A stretch of 64,000 bases of DNA from Siphonodentalium dalli. Lineage: Eukaryota > Mollusca > Scaphopoda > Gadilida > Siphonodentaliidae. Made by a program: the position numbers and the translations under genes. The stretch covers positions 808,001 through 872,000 of the forward strand of contig CP136069.1 in assembly GCA_032622095.1 (NCBI GenBank), written 5' to 3'. This document shows positions 1-13,300 of the stretch, in pieces. Numbering within the stretch: position 1 is the stretch's first letter; each line of letters opens with the position of its first letter. The notes under the pieces are model-generated. The model was given only the letters and a program-made list of their open reading frames with translations. It did no database searches and was not told where the DNA came from.

Positions 1-888
1 TGAGATTCAATGCTGGAAAATGCTCCATAATGTCCATGAAGAATAAGGACAAGAACAAAACATCGTTCATCTACCAACTTGACCATCAAATTCTGCAATC
101 AGTCAAACAAAGCGTCTACCTTGGACTGACCATCGCAGATGACCTAAAATGGTCAACGCACATATCCAAGATCACTGGAAGGGCCAATAGCACCTTAGGC
201 TTCCTACGCAGAAACTTACGAAGAGCGGACAGTAAATCCAGAGAGACGGCATATAGAGCCATGGTAAGAACATCACTCGGATATGGAGCAGAAATATGGG
301 ACCCCGCCGCAGTAGGAGAAATAGAGAAGTTAGAGAAAGTGCAGAGAAGAGCGGCAAGATTCATCACCAACAACTATAGAGACCGGGAAAAAGGCGCAGT
401 AACCAGCATGATTGATGGACTAAGGTTAGACTCACTAGAGATCCGCAGAAAGATGAAGAGAATAGAACTCTGTATCTGTCTGTATCTGTAGTTGTTACGT
501 CCTAGTGACCAAAGCTGGCTTTTACAGGACGGTGGTTGAGGGGATAATCCCAGCCATACACACACATGATTTACTAAAGGATAAGAAAGGAAGGAAAATT
601 CGAGCAAAAAAGTTTCCAGACCACAAAAGTGATAACATCATTTCGAGCCAAGAGTGTATCAACTCACGATCGTTCGAACCAATAAGAGCCAACACGGAAC
701 AATATAAACAATCATTCTTCGTGAGAACGATCAGGGACTGGAACAGTATAGAAGATTACGCATGCTCGGGGAATACAACAGGAGCTAGAAACACCAGAGT
801 AGTAGCAACGACGCGACAACAGCCGAGAGGCTCCTGCGCCGGAAATATACAGATACAGAAGTACCCTTTAATACAAATGTATTTTTAA
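1..888 (+). pseudogene. LINE reverse transcriptase, C-terminal fragment
   Basis: This is the end of a non-LTR retrotransposon ORF2, entering from the left edge of the window. The frame is open from base 3. It shows the post-catalytic signature YLGLTIADDLKW..HI at about 117-165, then the GFLRRNL and EKVQRRAARFITNNY motifs found downstream of the reverse transcriptase core in Jockey/CR1-like elements. The first frame stops at 491. The homologous C-terminal tail continues in another frame from about 505 to 888 (KAGFYRTVVEGIIPAIH, then FFVRTIRDWNSI), so a frameshift near 480-505 breaks it. The catalytic FADD box would lie left of the window. It is a dead fragment on present evidence. The exact clade cannot be assigned from this tail. 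Confidence 0.85.
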
Positions 889-1427
889 CCTTCTTATCAT
901 CCGACTCCCGCCTTTCCATCCGAAGACTGTTTACTCAAAATAAACAAGGGACATAACCCTATTTAAACGGACATCCGCATTTGATTTCCGGGTTCGACAC
1001 GGTGAGATTTTTTATTTAAATCTAACGTTAAACACACAAATTAATAAATTTCTTTTAACTTTTTTGAGTTAATGTTGCTAGTGTCATACCCTATTGCTCT
1101 ATACCATTGTCAATGCGACCAGCAATCTATATCACCTAGATCACCTAATTTCGCTTCAATTTCAAGTTCTTGTTTGCAAATTACATCAAAACATGTGCAC
1201 TTGTGGAATTCGAAAAACAAACAAACAGGAAGGTTCTTCTCATCATTGTTGAAGATTATTAGAGAATCCACCGATATGTTGGTCAAGATGCATGACAACA
1301 CAGAATTGCACCCAACATGTACTTGTACTGTGAACATTTTACCACAGTCCCTAGGAATCACTGTTAGTTGAATAAAATATTATTTAATAATATTAAATCA
1401 ATATATTATATTTAGTTATTATATTAA
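889..1427. other. LINE 3' tail and AT-rich spacer
   Basis: Probable 3' untranslated tail of the LINE fragment, followed by AT-rich sequence up to the truncated Helitron. A 99-codon open frame at 1072-1371 has no recognisable domain and is not called as a gene. Confidence 0.4.
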
Positions 1428-4400
1428 TATAAAGAATGGTCGTTTTCGCTATCTACTTATCTGTATTCGACGGGAGTCTGTAGGTTACACTGGTGTAAAT
1501 ATTTCCCATAGGCTTCAATGTTAACGTTTGTTGATCTGCATCAGAGGTCAAATGGAAACTGTTCAAACTGCCTTCGGATTATGTGAGCTTGACATCTGTG
1601 GAAACTTTCCCAATAAAAAAATCAACACCGTCTAGCAGGGAATCCACTTCAAATTTTCGTTTTTTCATGACTAGGGTCAGTTCCGCACTAAAAAAATATT
1701 GTCATTTTTTCAATCACACTTAAAATTTCTAAACAGCCACAACAGACTTCACCTTTAATGAATGGGCCTCTTGGCAAATGAAGTTTGTGGGAGAATGATT
1801 CCTTGAATTTTTGTCAACAGTTTACATTTAATTCATGCAACCAATCACAGCCCAGAGTGTTTTAACTGTGAAACTCTATACTCCTCCCGCAACCGCAGGG
1901 GGAGCTGCCTATAGTATTTACACCAGTGTAACCTAAAGCGATAGCCCGCTTTTTCGCGGAATAATTGTAACTCCCTACATTTCTTCAGAATTGCCCATCA
2001 ATGGAAAAAATGTGTTCAAAAACAATATCACCCCTATGGTTCTTTATTTATCACACACAATTTAACCCCACCCCCTTTAACAAATTATTCATCAAAAAGG
2101 CACAATTTTCCACCACCAGTCATGTTCAGGCCCCATTTTCACTCAGTTTTAGGGGTCTGGTGTTGCAAACTTGGATCAGCTATGGAAGACTGTACAATAT
2201 TCTTTCCATGAGAGAACTTCTGGTGATGTGAGGTCATTGAGTCCAGATCTGATCAGCTGAGCATCAAGCGCATGACTTTATCAGCACATTGAAGAATAAA
2301 ATATGACATTTTCAGGTCTGCAAGGGTGATCCAAGATAACTGGATGTGGGTGTATATTGAATTAGTTGAATAAAGATATGCTCTCTTTGAATTGCTGAAG
2401 CATTTTCTTAAATGTGTCCAAGTTTTAGTGCTATTAACCTTCAAATGACCATACCCACCAGTGGAAATGACACACTTTTATGATATATATCTGTATATCA
2501 CTGGCTATAAAATCCAAAATACTTGTTAGATTAGGTTCTTATAACAATTGATATATGTGTCGTTGACATGCTCATGTTATGGGTCATTTGCATTATCATG
2601 TGACTATTACCACCTTGAATTTTTTTGAAAATACCTTGAAAAATTGGCATTTTTTATGAAAAATCTTACTATTTTTTTGGCTGATGTAAGTGAAAGAAGA
2701 CATCAGCAGCAAGAATAGCCACACCAAGCATGAGATATTCATTGGACTGAAAGACCAGGCTCTGTAAAATGCATTAAAATGCTTTAAAGTGACTCCCAGG
2801 AATCAAAAATGATAAAAAGCTATTTTTTCCCTTTAGGTTACACTGGTGTAAATATTTCCCATAGGCTTCAATGTTAACGTTTGTTGATCTGCAGCAGAGG
2901 TCAAATGGAAACTGTTCAAACTGCCTTCGGATTATGTGAGCTTGACATCTGTGGAAACTTTCCCAATAAAAAAATCAACACCGTCTAGCAGGGAATCCAC
3001 TTCAAATTTTCGTTTTTTCATGACTAGGGTCAGTTCCGCACTAAAAAAATATTGTCATTTTTTCAATCACACTTAAAATTTCTAAACAGCCACAACAGAC
3101 TTCACCTTTAATGAATGGGCCTCTTGGCAAATGAAGTTTGTGGGAGAATGATTCCTTGAATTTTTGTCAACAGTTTACATTTAATTCATGCAACCAATCA
3201 CAGCCCAGAGTGTTTTAACTGTGAAACTCTATACTCCTCCCGCAACCGCAGGGGGAGCTGCCTATAGTATTTACACCAGTGTAACCTAAAGCGATAGCCC
3301 GCTTTTTCGCGGAATAATTGTAACTCCCTACATTTCTTCAGAATTGCCCATCAATGGAAAAAATGTGTTCAAAAACAATATCACCCCTATGGTTCTTTAT
3401 TTATCACACACAATTTAACCCCACCCCCTTTAACAAATTATTCATCAAAAAGGCACAATTTTCCACCACCAGTCATGTTCAGGCCCCATTTTCACTCAGT
3501 TTTAGGGGTCTGGTGTTGCAAACTTGGATCAGCTATGGAAGACTGTACAATATTCTTTCCATGAGAGAACTTCTGGTGATGTGAGGTCATTGAGTCCAGA
3601 TCTGATCAGCTGAGCATCAAGCGCATGACTTTATCAGCACATTGAAGAATAAAATATGACATTTTCAGGTCTGCAAGGGTGATCCAAGATAACTGGATGT
3701 GGGTGTATATTGAATTAGTTGAATAAAGATATGCTCTCTTTGAATTGCTGAAGCATTTTCTTAAATGTGTCCAAGTTTTAGTGCTATTAACCTTCAAATG
3801 ACCATACCCACCAGTGGAAATGACACACTTTTATGATATATATCTGTATATCACTGGCTATAAAATCCAAAATACTTGTTAGATTAGGTTCTTATAACAA
3901 TTGATATATGTGTCGTTGACATGCTCATGTTATGGGTCATTTGCATTATCATGTGACTATTACCACCTTGAATTTTTTTGAAAATACCTTGAAAAATTGG
4001 CATTTTTTATGAAAAATCTTACTATTTTTTTGGCTGATGTAAGTGAAAGAAGACATCAGCAGCAAGAATAGCCACACCAAGCATGAGATATTCATTGGAC
4101 TGAAAGACCAGGCTCTGTAAAATGCATTAAAATGCTTTAAAGTGACTCCCAGGAATCAAAAATGATAAAAAGCTATTTTTTCCCTTTAGGTTACACTGGT
4201 GTAAATATTTCCCATAGGCTTCAATGTTAACGTTTGTTGATCTGCATCAGAGGTCAAATGGAAACTGTTCAAACTGCCTTCGGATTATGTGAGCTTGACA
4301 TCTGTGGAAACTTTCCCAATAAAAAAATCAACACCGTCTAGCAGGGAATCCACTTCAAATTTTCGTTTTTTCATGACTAGGGTCAGTTCCGCACTAAAAA

Positions 4401-5178
4401 AATATTGTCATTTTTTCAATCACACTTAAAATTTCTAAACAGCCACAACAGACTTCACCTTTAATGAATGGGCCTCTTGGCAAATGAAGTTTGTGGGAGA
4501 ATGATTCCTTGAATTTTTGTCAACAGTTTACATTTAATTCATGCAACCAATCACAGCCCAGAGTGTTTTAACTGTGAAACTCTATACTCCTCCCGCAACC
4601 GCAGGGGGAGCTGCCTATAGTATTTACACCAGTGTAACCTGTAGGCTGTCGCTCGAAATATTATGCAGAGAGATTTCACAACGGGAAGCGTTTGTTTTCA
4701 ATTCAATGCAATGTTATCGCTCGAAATATTATGCAGAGAGATTTCACGACATTAGGACGGGTACAGCAGACTCGAAATATTATGCAGAGAGATTTCACGA
4801 CGGGAAGCGTTTGTTTTCAATTCAATGCAATGTTATCGTAGAGAGATTTCACGATGGGAAGCGTTTGTTTTCAATTCAATGCAATGTTATATGCAGAGAG
4901 ATTTCACGACATTAGGACGGGTATGGGCAGGTTAAAAACAAAGAATGCGTTGTCTGTGGTTCCTAGGAAGGGGGGATTTCATCAGGTAAACGCCAGAAAC
5001 AAAAAATTTGATAAAAAAAAACCCAGAATTAAAAAAAAACTAAAATTACAAAAATGTCACGTTTCTGACCAACAGATAAAATTGAAAAACAAAAAATTAA
5101 ATTAAAAAAAGCCAGTAAATTAAAAAGGCACAATTAACTCATTGAAAAAAATAAATAAGTGGCGGGCTAACCTGCTAG
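1428..5178 (+). mobile_element. Helitron-like unit 0 (5'-truncated, interrupted)
   Basis: From about 1428 the sequence matches the interior of the next unit (compare 5440-5475), then is split by the composite MITE at 1483-4639 and resumes at 4644. At 4650-4920 a short module ending in a GCGTTTGTTTTC motif is repeated irregularly. The unit ends at 5178 with GGCGGGCTAACCTGCTAG, the terminus shared by the other units. The 5' half of the terminal hairpin is missing here. No Rep/helicase ORF is present, so the unit is non-autonomous. Confidence 0.65.
1483..4639 (+). mobile_element. Composite MITE element A-B-A-B-A
   Basis: A 451-bp MITE (A) with terminal inverted repeats GGTTACACTGGTGTAAATA occurs at 1483-1933, about 2836-3286 and 4189-4639. 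Two near-identical copies of a roughly 900-bp segment (B) lie between them, giving a repeat period of 1353 bp. The whole block is flanked by TGTA on both sides (1479-1482 and 4640-4643), which suggests it inserted as one unit. One visible difference between copies is GCATCAG versus GCAGCAG in A. The identical 76-codon frames at 2001 and 3354 are repeat copies without a recognisable domain and are not annotated as genes. Confidence 0.8.
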
Positions 5179-6168
5179 TCTATCTATCTACTATATAATT
5201 TGAGACTTCCATATATATATGTGTGGGTACTTCATAGAATCGAAAACGCGTGTAAAGATTGAGCTCAAATTTTTCGTATATAAGTGTAAAATACCCACGG
5301 ACACCGGCGTGGTCGCGTTTTGGAGAAGCTCAGAGCACCATTTCTCCCTTCCCAATCATCAAAATCACCGCAATCGGCACTTCGGGGTTAATAGCGTTGA
5401 TATATAAAGAGCGTTCGTTTTCCGCAGTGTCTATATAAAGAGCGTCGTTTTCGCTATCTACTTATCTGTATGACGGGAGTCGCTCGATAATTTAATGAAC
5501 GTTTGTTTTTGAAGCATTGCTATAAAGAGCGTTTGTTTACCATTTAACGGTATTAGTATCTGCAGCGAGATATATGGGATTTTCAGTGGTTTCCTATGCG
5601 GAGAGATTTATTGGATGCCATAGTACTCTTACAACATTTCTGCAATATAATTGCATCATTGTTATAGTATGTATGACACTTAGGTCAGGGCTTAGGGGGG
5701 TAGATAGTGTGGATAGTGTAGATAGTATAGGCATAATGCTTCTCAGAAATCCCGGCAGACAAGATCTCGGAAACGGGTGGAGCTGTCGACTTAAAATTTG
5801 GTATGTGAATGTATCTTGCCCCGGATACAAATTTTATCAGGTCGCCGAGTCCGTGCGACGCCAGCTTCGCGCATGCGCAGACCAGATCTCGGAAACAGGT
5901 GGAGCTATCGACTTGAAATTTGGTATGTGAATGTATCTTGCCCCGGATACGAATTTTATCGGGTCGCCGAGCCCGTGCGACGCCAGCTTCACGCATACGC
6001 AGATCTAGGAAACGGATGGAGCTATCGACTTGAAATTTGGTTTTTGAATAGCCCGGACAACGTCGGGCTCATCATTAACTCATTGAAAAAAAAAAATTAA
6101 ATTAATTTAAAAAATTTAAAATTGTCATGTTTCTGACGATTGCCGCCAGTGGCGGGCTAACCTGCTAG
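5179..6168 (+). mobile_element. Helitron-like unit 1
   Basis: Starts TCTATCTATCTAC directly after the CTAG end of unit 0. It ends with the hairpin CCGCC-AGT-GGCGG, then GGCTAACCTGCTAG followed by T. A 3' hairpin 10-15 nt before a CTRR terminus and a 5' TC is the Helitron signature. It contains two copies of a 122-bp module with GCGCATGCGC-like palindromes (5755-6000) and a second internal hairpin end at about 6048-6070. Confidence 0.75.
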
Positions 6169-7059
6169 TCTATACTATATATTTTGAGACATCCGTATCT
6201 ATATATGTGTGTACTTTATAGAATCGAAAACGACTGCACCCATCGAGCTCAAATTTCGTATATAAGTGTGAAATCCCACGGACACCGCCATGGTCGCATT
6301 TTGGAGAAAGCTCAGAGCACCGTTTCTCCCTGCCCAATCATAAAAATCACCACAATCGGCACCGCGGTGGTTAATCAAGTCATAATTTAAGGAGTGTTTG
6401 TTTTTGACGCATCGCTATAAAGAGCGTTTGTTTACCATTCAACGTTATTAGCATCTGCAGAGAGATATACGGGAAATACTTTTGAGTGGTTTCCTATGCG
6501 GGGAGATTTATTGGATGCCATAGTACTCTTACAACATTTCTGCAATATAATTGCCTCAAAGTGTTCAGCATCATTGTTATAGTATGTATGACACTTAGGT
6601 CAGGGCTTAGGGGGTAGTTAGTGTGGATACTTCTCAGAAATCCCGGTTACAAACCAACACTCACAATTTCGTCAGATTGCATCAGATACCAACACCTCGA
6701 CCGATCGGGACGAAACTTGGTACATGAGTGTAGTTTGACCAGGTTGTCGTCGTTGTCGTATTGACGAGCCTGTGCGACGCCCGTGCAGCGCATGCGCAGA
6801 CGAGATCTCGGAAACGGGTGGAGCTATCGACTTGAAATTTGGTACGTGAATGTATATTGCCCCGGATACAAATTTTATCGGGTCGCCGAGCCCGTGCGAC
6901 GCCAGCTTCGCGCATGCACAGACCAGATCTCGGAAACGGGTAGAGCTATCGACTTGAAATTTGGTTTTTGAATAGCCCGGACAACGTCGGGCTGGGTAGA
7001 GCTATCGACTTGAAATTTGGTTTTTGAATAGCCCGGACAACGTCGGGCTCATCGGCTAG
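6169..7059 (+). mobile_element. Helitron-like unit 2, alternative 3' end
   Basis: Begins TCTATACTATATATTTTGAG immediately after unit 1. It ends with a different hairpin, AGCCCG..CGGGCT, followed by CATCGGCTAG and T. It carries the 122-bp palindrome-bearing module at 6785-7000. The same terminus and flank recur inverted at 14140-14916. Confidence 0.75.
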
Positions 7060-8220
7060 TTATATATAAATGTATATGGCCCAAACTGTTCTGAGCACTT
7101 GAGGGACTGCAGTCACCATGGTTGTCAGAAATATTTTTTCAGAAATAAGCAGATGAGAAAATAGGTTCCCAATAAACTGAATACATGTAATTTGTGAAAT
7201 CTCAGTTTGTAGTGAAGGCTTGCTTCTTGGACTGAGGGGTGCAAGCGGCTTAGTTCACCCGATCTGTTCAGTTCGACAGCTGTGCAGACATGCAACAGTC
7301 ACCTTGGCGTTCTTATATATTGTTTGTGAAATGGAACAAAAATGGTAAATTATTGCTTCCGTATAACTTTTGGCCTTAAATAAGTAAATTACTTGTAATA
7401 ATAGTAATAACATGATTTTGCGCGGCGTCATGGTTTATTAACGGCCCTCCAGGCCTCGTCTCGGGCCTCTAATAGGTAGAGCTGGGACGGTTATGGGTTT
7501 TTCGTGACCGGTTATGATCGGTAAAAAAAACCGCGATTAACCGGTTAACCACATATTATAGGTACTATTATGGGTGGGTAAGCCCAGTATGCAGAACGGC
7601 GATGATTGTGATGCTCACTGACATGGTAAGTATGAGAACGGCTCCTGCCCATTATACAAAGAAGTTGTCACCCATGACACACATAATCACATATCTAATT
7701 AAGTACACATCTTCAATTTATTACTGAATAAAATAAATATACAATGTCATTCCCCTGTGAGGCTGTGTTGTGTTCATTTATTGTCCTTGTAAAATTACTC
7801 CATCGCCATCGGGATATGTGATCGGGCGGGAAGCGGAACACTCCGACACGGAAGTGAAGACTAGAAAGGTTTAATATACATTCCGGAATATTTTATTGAT
7901 TATTCCGCTATTTCCGGTAGCTGGGTGGGCGAACATTTATTATTTATTCTTAATGAAATACTTACATATACGTTGGTATGTGATGTTGTCCGGGGGGTTA
8001 GTCATTCCTGTCGGGCCGTTAATAAACCATAACGCCTTCAAAAATATTGTTTTGGTATATTAATGTTCCGGCCACTTGCATGATGATTAATTTGGAATAA
8101 TTTCAATGGTACCCTTTCTTATTTATATTTGTAGCCAAACTTACAACATGTCTTACTATTATCGTCTATTCTATAATTTGCCTGTTATTCTTCATGTAAA
8201 TGTTGCTGTTATAATATACA
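7060..8220 (+). repeat. Left arm of large inverted repeat
   Basis: Matches the reverse complement of 13486-14139 closely. It carries about 510 bp (near 7485-7995) absent from the right arm, replacing a 9-10 bp stretch there. The inner end is CTGTTATAATATACA at 8206-8220. No gene is seen in it. Confidence 0.85.
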
Positions 8221-10280
8221 GGTTACTTAAACTTGTATGTTCATATTTAATTCATAATGTACTAGTAGTAGATAAAAAATAGCCCCACATAAAAATTACT
8301 ACAATACTAGTATCTCTCGTACATGTATATACATGTACCCTATATAGAATCATAATCTTCATCTCGTAAAAGCAGCTGATTCGATGTAGAAATACCGTAA
8401 TATAAATTGTTTCTCGTAAATTATGATGGATTTTGACAACTGTATTGTGTGTGAAAAATTTGAAGGTTATCCAATCTGTGGTTGTTAATGAAGTCTAGGC
8501 TTCTGAATGGTACACGTATTCACAATGAAACTAATTTTGACAAAATGTTGTTTTTTAATATTACAAGAATGTGACTCAATCGAGCGTGAAAAATAGTGAT
8601 CAGCTTGGGAATTATTAGGGACGATGCGACAAGTGCTTGTGATCTAATCACGATTTATGTTCTGGCCACTTGCATGATGATTAAGAGCGAATGGCCAAAA
8701 CATATTAAAGCAGGGGCACAAAGGGATATGACCCTACCGAATGAGAATATATACACCAAATAATTGGATTGTCGCTTAGCGAAGTTCATTATTCATTTTT
8801 TTTGTGTAAAAAATGTATAAACCATTAATTATTACCACTTTAGTGGGCGTTCTCTAGTAGTAGATTAATTTGGGAGACCCTTTCCACATTTATTATTTAT
8901 TTACGCTTATTAGGTGCAAATATTTGCGCTTAAATAACCTCTGTCATTTACGCTTAAGTGCAAATCATTTGTGCTTAAGCTCAAAGAATTTGCGCTTAAG
9001 CGCAAATCATTTACTCTTAAGCGCAAAATCATTTGCGCTTAAGTGCAAACAAAAATTAATATGCATTGACCCCCCCCTGAATTAATTTTAAATGGCACAG
9101 GCCTAAACACATCACTAAAGTCTATATAGGCTCACCATATTGTGACGGTGTAATTTAGCCCTAGTTTATATATAGAACTAATACAAGTTAATACTGACAA
9201 CTAGCAGCTAACATATTCATCCATATCACCGGTATTTACGACATCCCATTTACCCTCTCAACTGTGTTGTTTTCGATCCGTCCCTGTCTGATTACTGTCA
9301 CTTCAGCCCAATGCTAAACGCTCTAGTATCGCTACGTCAAATAGTACAGGTAAGCTCGCAGCTGATTGGATGACACATGGTCGCGCGTAAATTATCAAAG
9401 GTCAAATATTTCGCGGGGTTTCAATTGTTTTACCTGTCTTGTCAGAAAGTATTGTCTTCAAGTCTTCAGTTTATTTTGTCGTCTAAATGTCGTCAAGTTA
9501 TGGTTATGGTTGAAGATTATGGTTGAACGCAGATTATGCTGACATAGTGGCCTATGTCCTATTGAACTGGTATGTTCACAGTTTCTATATTTTATCGTTA
9601 TAATCATGTTTTTATTAATATTTTTGTCTTCAAGTAGTTCAGCATAGAGTTTGTCCATTTTGACATAAAGTATATACAGCCCAATAGTTAGGAATATATT
9701 TCCTATTTTAATTATATTTTAATGTGTTTACTTTTGTGAGGTTATCTCCCGATAACCTGAGATGCCAGTTTGTAGATATCTCAATTAGATAGATTGGATA
9801 TCTGGCATCTCTTGTATTTTCAGGAACTCCTCAAGTTCCTTTAACATATATTTGTGTATGCACATATGCGTGCTTATCATGTATGCAAATGGTAATATAT
9901 ATAACTCTCTGTGTTATGTATTATCAGACTATGCCAGTCAGTGGATGATGTTCGATTGTATGTGCTGATGGTGATGATGATAATAATAGAGATCTGTTAT
10001 TCTTGTGAATGATAAATAAATGAAGACTTACAAAGGTAATATGAACTTTCTATAGACCCTGCCCACCAAGACTGAGAATTCATTGACAGAGCCCATACTG
10101 CCAAAGCTAACTTTATAAATTTAATGTCAAAGGCTTGAGGACATTAATACTTAAATGGACCCATATTAACCCTCTGACAATATGACGGAAGCAATCCCCC
10201 AATAATTAACCCCAAGATCCCTTTTATGACCATGGAAATGGTATAGATCTGTGCACGATATGTCTCTTTTATAAAATATA
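8221..10280. other. Spacer of inverted repeat, no gene
   Basis: AT-rich sequence without recognisable coding content. It contains a cluster of small palindromes (annotated separately) and a second short copy of an arm motif near 8660-8690. Confidence 0.6.
8918..9050. repeat. Cluster of GCGCTTAAGCGC-type palindromes
   Basis: About seven variants of TTTGCGCTTAAGCGCAAA follow each other at roughly 20-27 bp spacing. Each unit can form a perfect hairpin. They may be a foldback minisatellite or a set of binding sites; the sequence alone does not say which. Confidence 0.75.
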
Positions 10281-10306
10281 CTAGCAGGTTAGCCCGCCAC
10301 TGGCCA
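10281..10306 (-). mobile_element. Helitron 3' terminus (minus strand)
   Basis: Reverse complement of the hairpin plus GGCTAACCTGCTAG end seen at 5178, 6168 and 58631, with T as the next flanking base. It joins directly to the first tandem monomer. Confidence 0.75.
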
Positions 10307-13300
10307 CAGATGCAATTTCGGAGGAAGTGCATTGACATGTTTCCAGAATGGCAGATCAAGAATTTCGAAGGTAGTAGGTTCGAACCCATGTTCAGACTGA
10401 TACGCTTTCTAACTCTCGGTGAAAGGGCTTCCTTTTTAAGGATGTCCCCGTAGCCGAGGTGGTTAGGTCGTGGATAAGATCATCACAGTCTGGGTTAGAC
10501 GAGGTTGGCGCGGGTTCGAACCCCGGCATGGATGAAAATCGGGACCGGTTTTTCAAGCTTGATTTGGTTTGGGGAACATCTCGATGTACCATTCCGATCA
10601 ACACATGGCTATTTCGATAAGAAATGAGAATTTGTTCACGCAAATATGAAGCAATGAACACTCATACTGAGTCCGTGCCTCCATAACTCTGACATATATA
10701 TATACGCCAGTACCAGTAATCGTATGGTCACAGATGCAATTTCGGAGGAAGTGCATTGACATGTTTCCAGAATGGCAGATCAAGAATTTCGAAGGTAGTG
10801 GGTTCGAACCCATGTTCAGACTGATACGCTTCTTAACTCTCGGTGAAAGGGCTTCCTTTTTAAGGATGTCCCCGTAGCCGAGGTGGTTAGGTCGTGGATA
10901 AGATCATCACAGTCTGGGCTAGACGAGGTTGGCGCGGGTTCGAACCCCGGCATGGATGAAAATCGGGACCGGTTTTCAAGCTTGATTTGGTTTGGGGAAC
11001 ATCTCGATGTACCATTCCGATCGACACATGGCTATTTCGATAAGAAATGAGAATTTGTTCATGCAAATATGAAGCAATGAACACTCATACTGAGTCCGTG
11101 CCTCCATAACTCTGACATATATATATACGCCAGTACCAGTAATCGTATGGTCACAGATGCAATTTCGGAGGAAGTGCATTGACATGTTTCCAGAATGGCA
11201 GATCAAGAATTTCGAAGGTAGTGGGTTCGAACCCATGTTCAGACTGATACGCTTCCTAACTCTCGGTGAAAGGGCTTCCTTTTTAAGGATGTCCCCATAG
11301 CCGAGGTGGTTATGTCGTGGATAAGATCATCACAGTCTGGGCTAGACGAGGTTGGCGCGGGTTCGAACCCCGGCATGGATGAAAATCGGGACCAGTTTTC
11401 AAGCTTGATTTGGTTTGGGGAACATCTCGATGTACCATTCCGATCGACACATGGCTATTTCGATAAGAAATGAGAATTTGTTCACGCAAATATGAAGCAA
11501 TGAACACTCATACTGAGTCCGTGCCTCCATAACTCTGACATATATATATACGCCAGTACCAGTAATCTTATGGTCACAGATGCAATTTCGGAGGAAGTGC
11601 ATTGACATGTTTCCAGAATGGCAGATCAAGAATTTTGAAGGTAGTGGGTTCGAACCCATGTTCAGACTGATACGCTTCCTAACTCTCGGTGAAAGGGCTT
11701 CCTTTTTAAGGATGTCACCGTAGCCGAGGTGGTTAGGTCGTGGATAAGATCATCACAGTCTGGGCTAGACGAGGTTGGCACGGGTTCGAACCCCGGCATG
11801 GATGAAAATCGGGACCGGTTTTCAAGCTTGATTTGGTTTGGGGAACATCTCGATGTACCATTCCGATCGACACATGGCCATTTCGATAAGAAATGAGAAT
11901 TTGTTCACGCAAATATGAAGCAATGAACACTCATACTGAGTCCGTGCCTCCATAACTCTGACATATATATATACGCCAGTACCAGTAATCGTATGGTCAC
12001 AGATGCAATTTCGGAGGAAGTGCATTGACATGTTTCCAGAACCCCGGCATGTATGAAAATCGGGACCGGTTTTCAAGCTTGATTTGGTTTGGGGAACATC
12101 TCGATGTACCATTCCGATCGACACATGGCTATTTCGATAAGAAATGAGAATTTGTTCACGCAAATATGAAGCAATGAACACTCATACTGAGTCCGTGCCT
12201 CCATAACTCTGACATATATATATACGCCAGTACCAGTAATCGTATGGTCACAGATGCAATTTCGGAGGAAGTGCATTGACATGTTTCCAGAATGGCAGAT
12301 CAAGAATTTCGAAGGTAGTGGGTTCGAACCCATGTTCAGACTGATACGCTTCCTAACTCTCGGTGAAAGGGCTTCCTTTTTAAGGATGTCCCCGTAGCCG
12401 AGGTGGTTAGGTCGTGGATAAGATCATCACAGTCTGGGCTAGACGAGGTTGGCGCGGGTTCGAACCCCGGCATGGATGAAAATCGGGACCGGTTTTCAAG
12501 CTTGATTTGGTTTGGGGAACATCTCGATGTACCATTCCGATCGACACATGGCTATTTCGATAAGAAATGAGAATTTGTTCACGCAAATATGAAGCAATGA
12601 ACACTCATACTGAGTCCGTGCCTCCATAACTCTGACATATATATATACGCCAGTACCAGTAATTGTATGGTCACAGATGCAATTTCGGAGGAAGTGCATT
12701 GACATGTTTCCAGAATGGCAGATCAAGAATTTCGAAGGTAGTGGGTTTGAACCCATGTTCAGACTGATATGCTTCCTAACTCTCGGTGAAAGTGCTTCCA
12801 TTTTAAGGATGTCCCCGTAGCCGAGGTGGTTAGGTCGTGGATAAGATCATCACAGTCTGGGCTAGACGAGGTTGGCGCGGGTTCGAACCCCGGCATGGAT
12901 GAAAATCGGGACTGGTTTTCAAGCTTGATTTGGTTTGGGGAACATCTCGATGTACCATTCCGATCGACACATGGCTATTTCGATAAGAAATGAGAATTTG
13001 TTCACGCAAATATGAAGCAATGAACACTCATACTGAGTCCGTGCCTCCATAACTCTGACATATATATATACGCCAGTACCAGTAATCGTATGGTCACAGA
13101 TGCAATTTCGGAGGAAGTGCATTGACATGTTTCCAGAATGGCAGATCAAGAATTTCGAAGGTAGTGGGTTCGAACCCATGTTCAGACTGATACGCTTCCT
13201 AACTCTCGGTGAAAGGGCTTCCTTTTTAAGGATGTCCCCGTAGCCGAGGTGGTTAGGTCGTGGATAAGATCATCACAGTCTGGGCTAGACGAGGTTGGTG

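Noticed and set aside
2001-3584. Duplicate 76-codon genes at 2001 and 3354
   Set aside because: They are identical because the DNA is duplicated; no domain, and low-complexity composition.
10445-10540. Functional tRNA gene
   Set aside because: Box A, box B and a variable-arm stem are present, but the acceptor and anticodon stems have mismatches and the base before the anticodon is not T; a tRNA-derived SINE head fits better.
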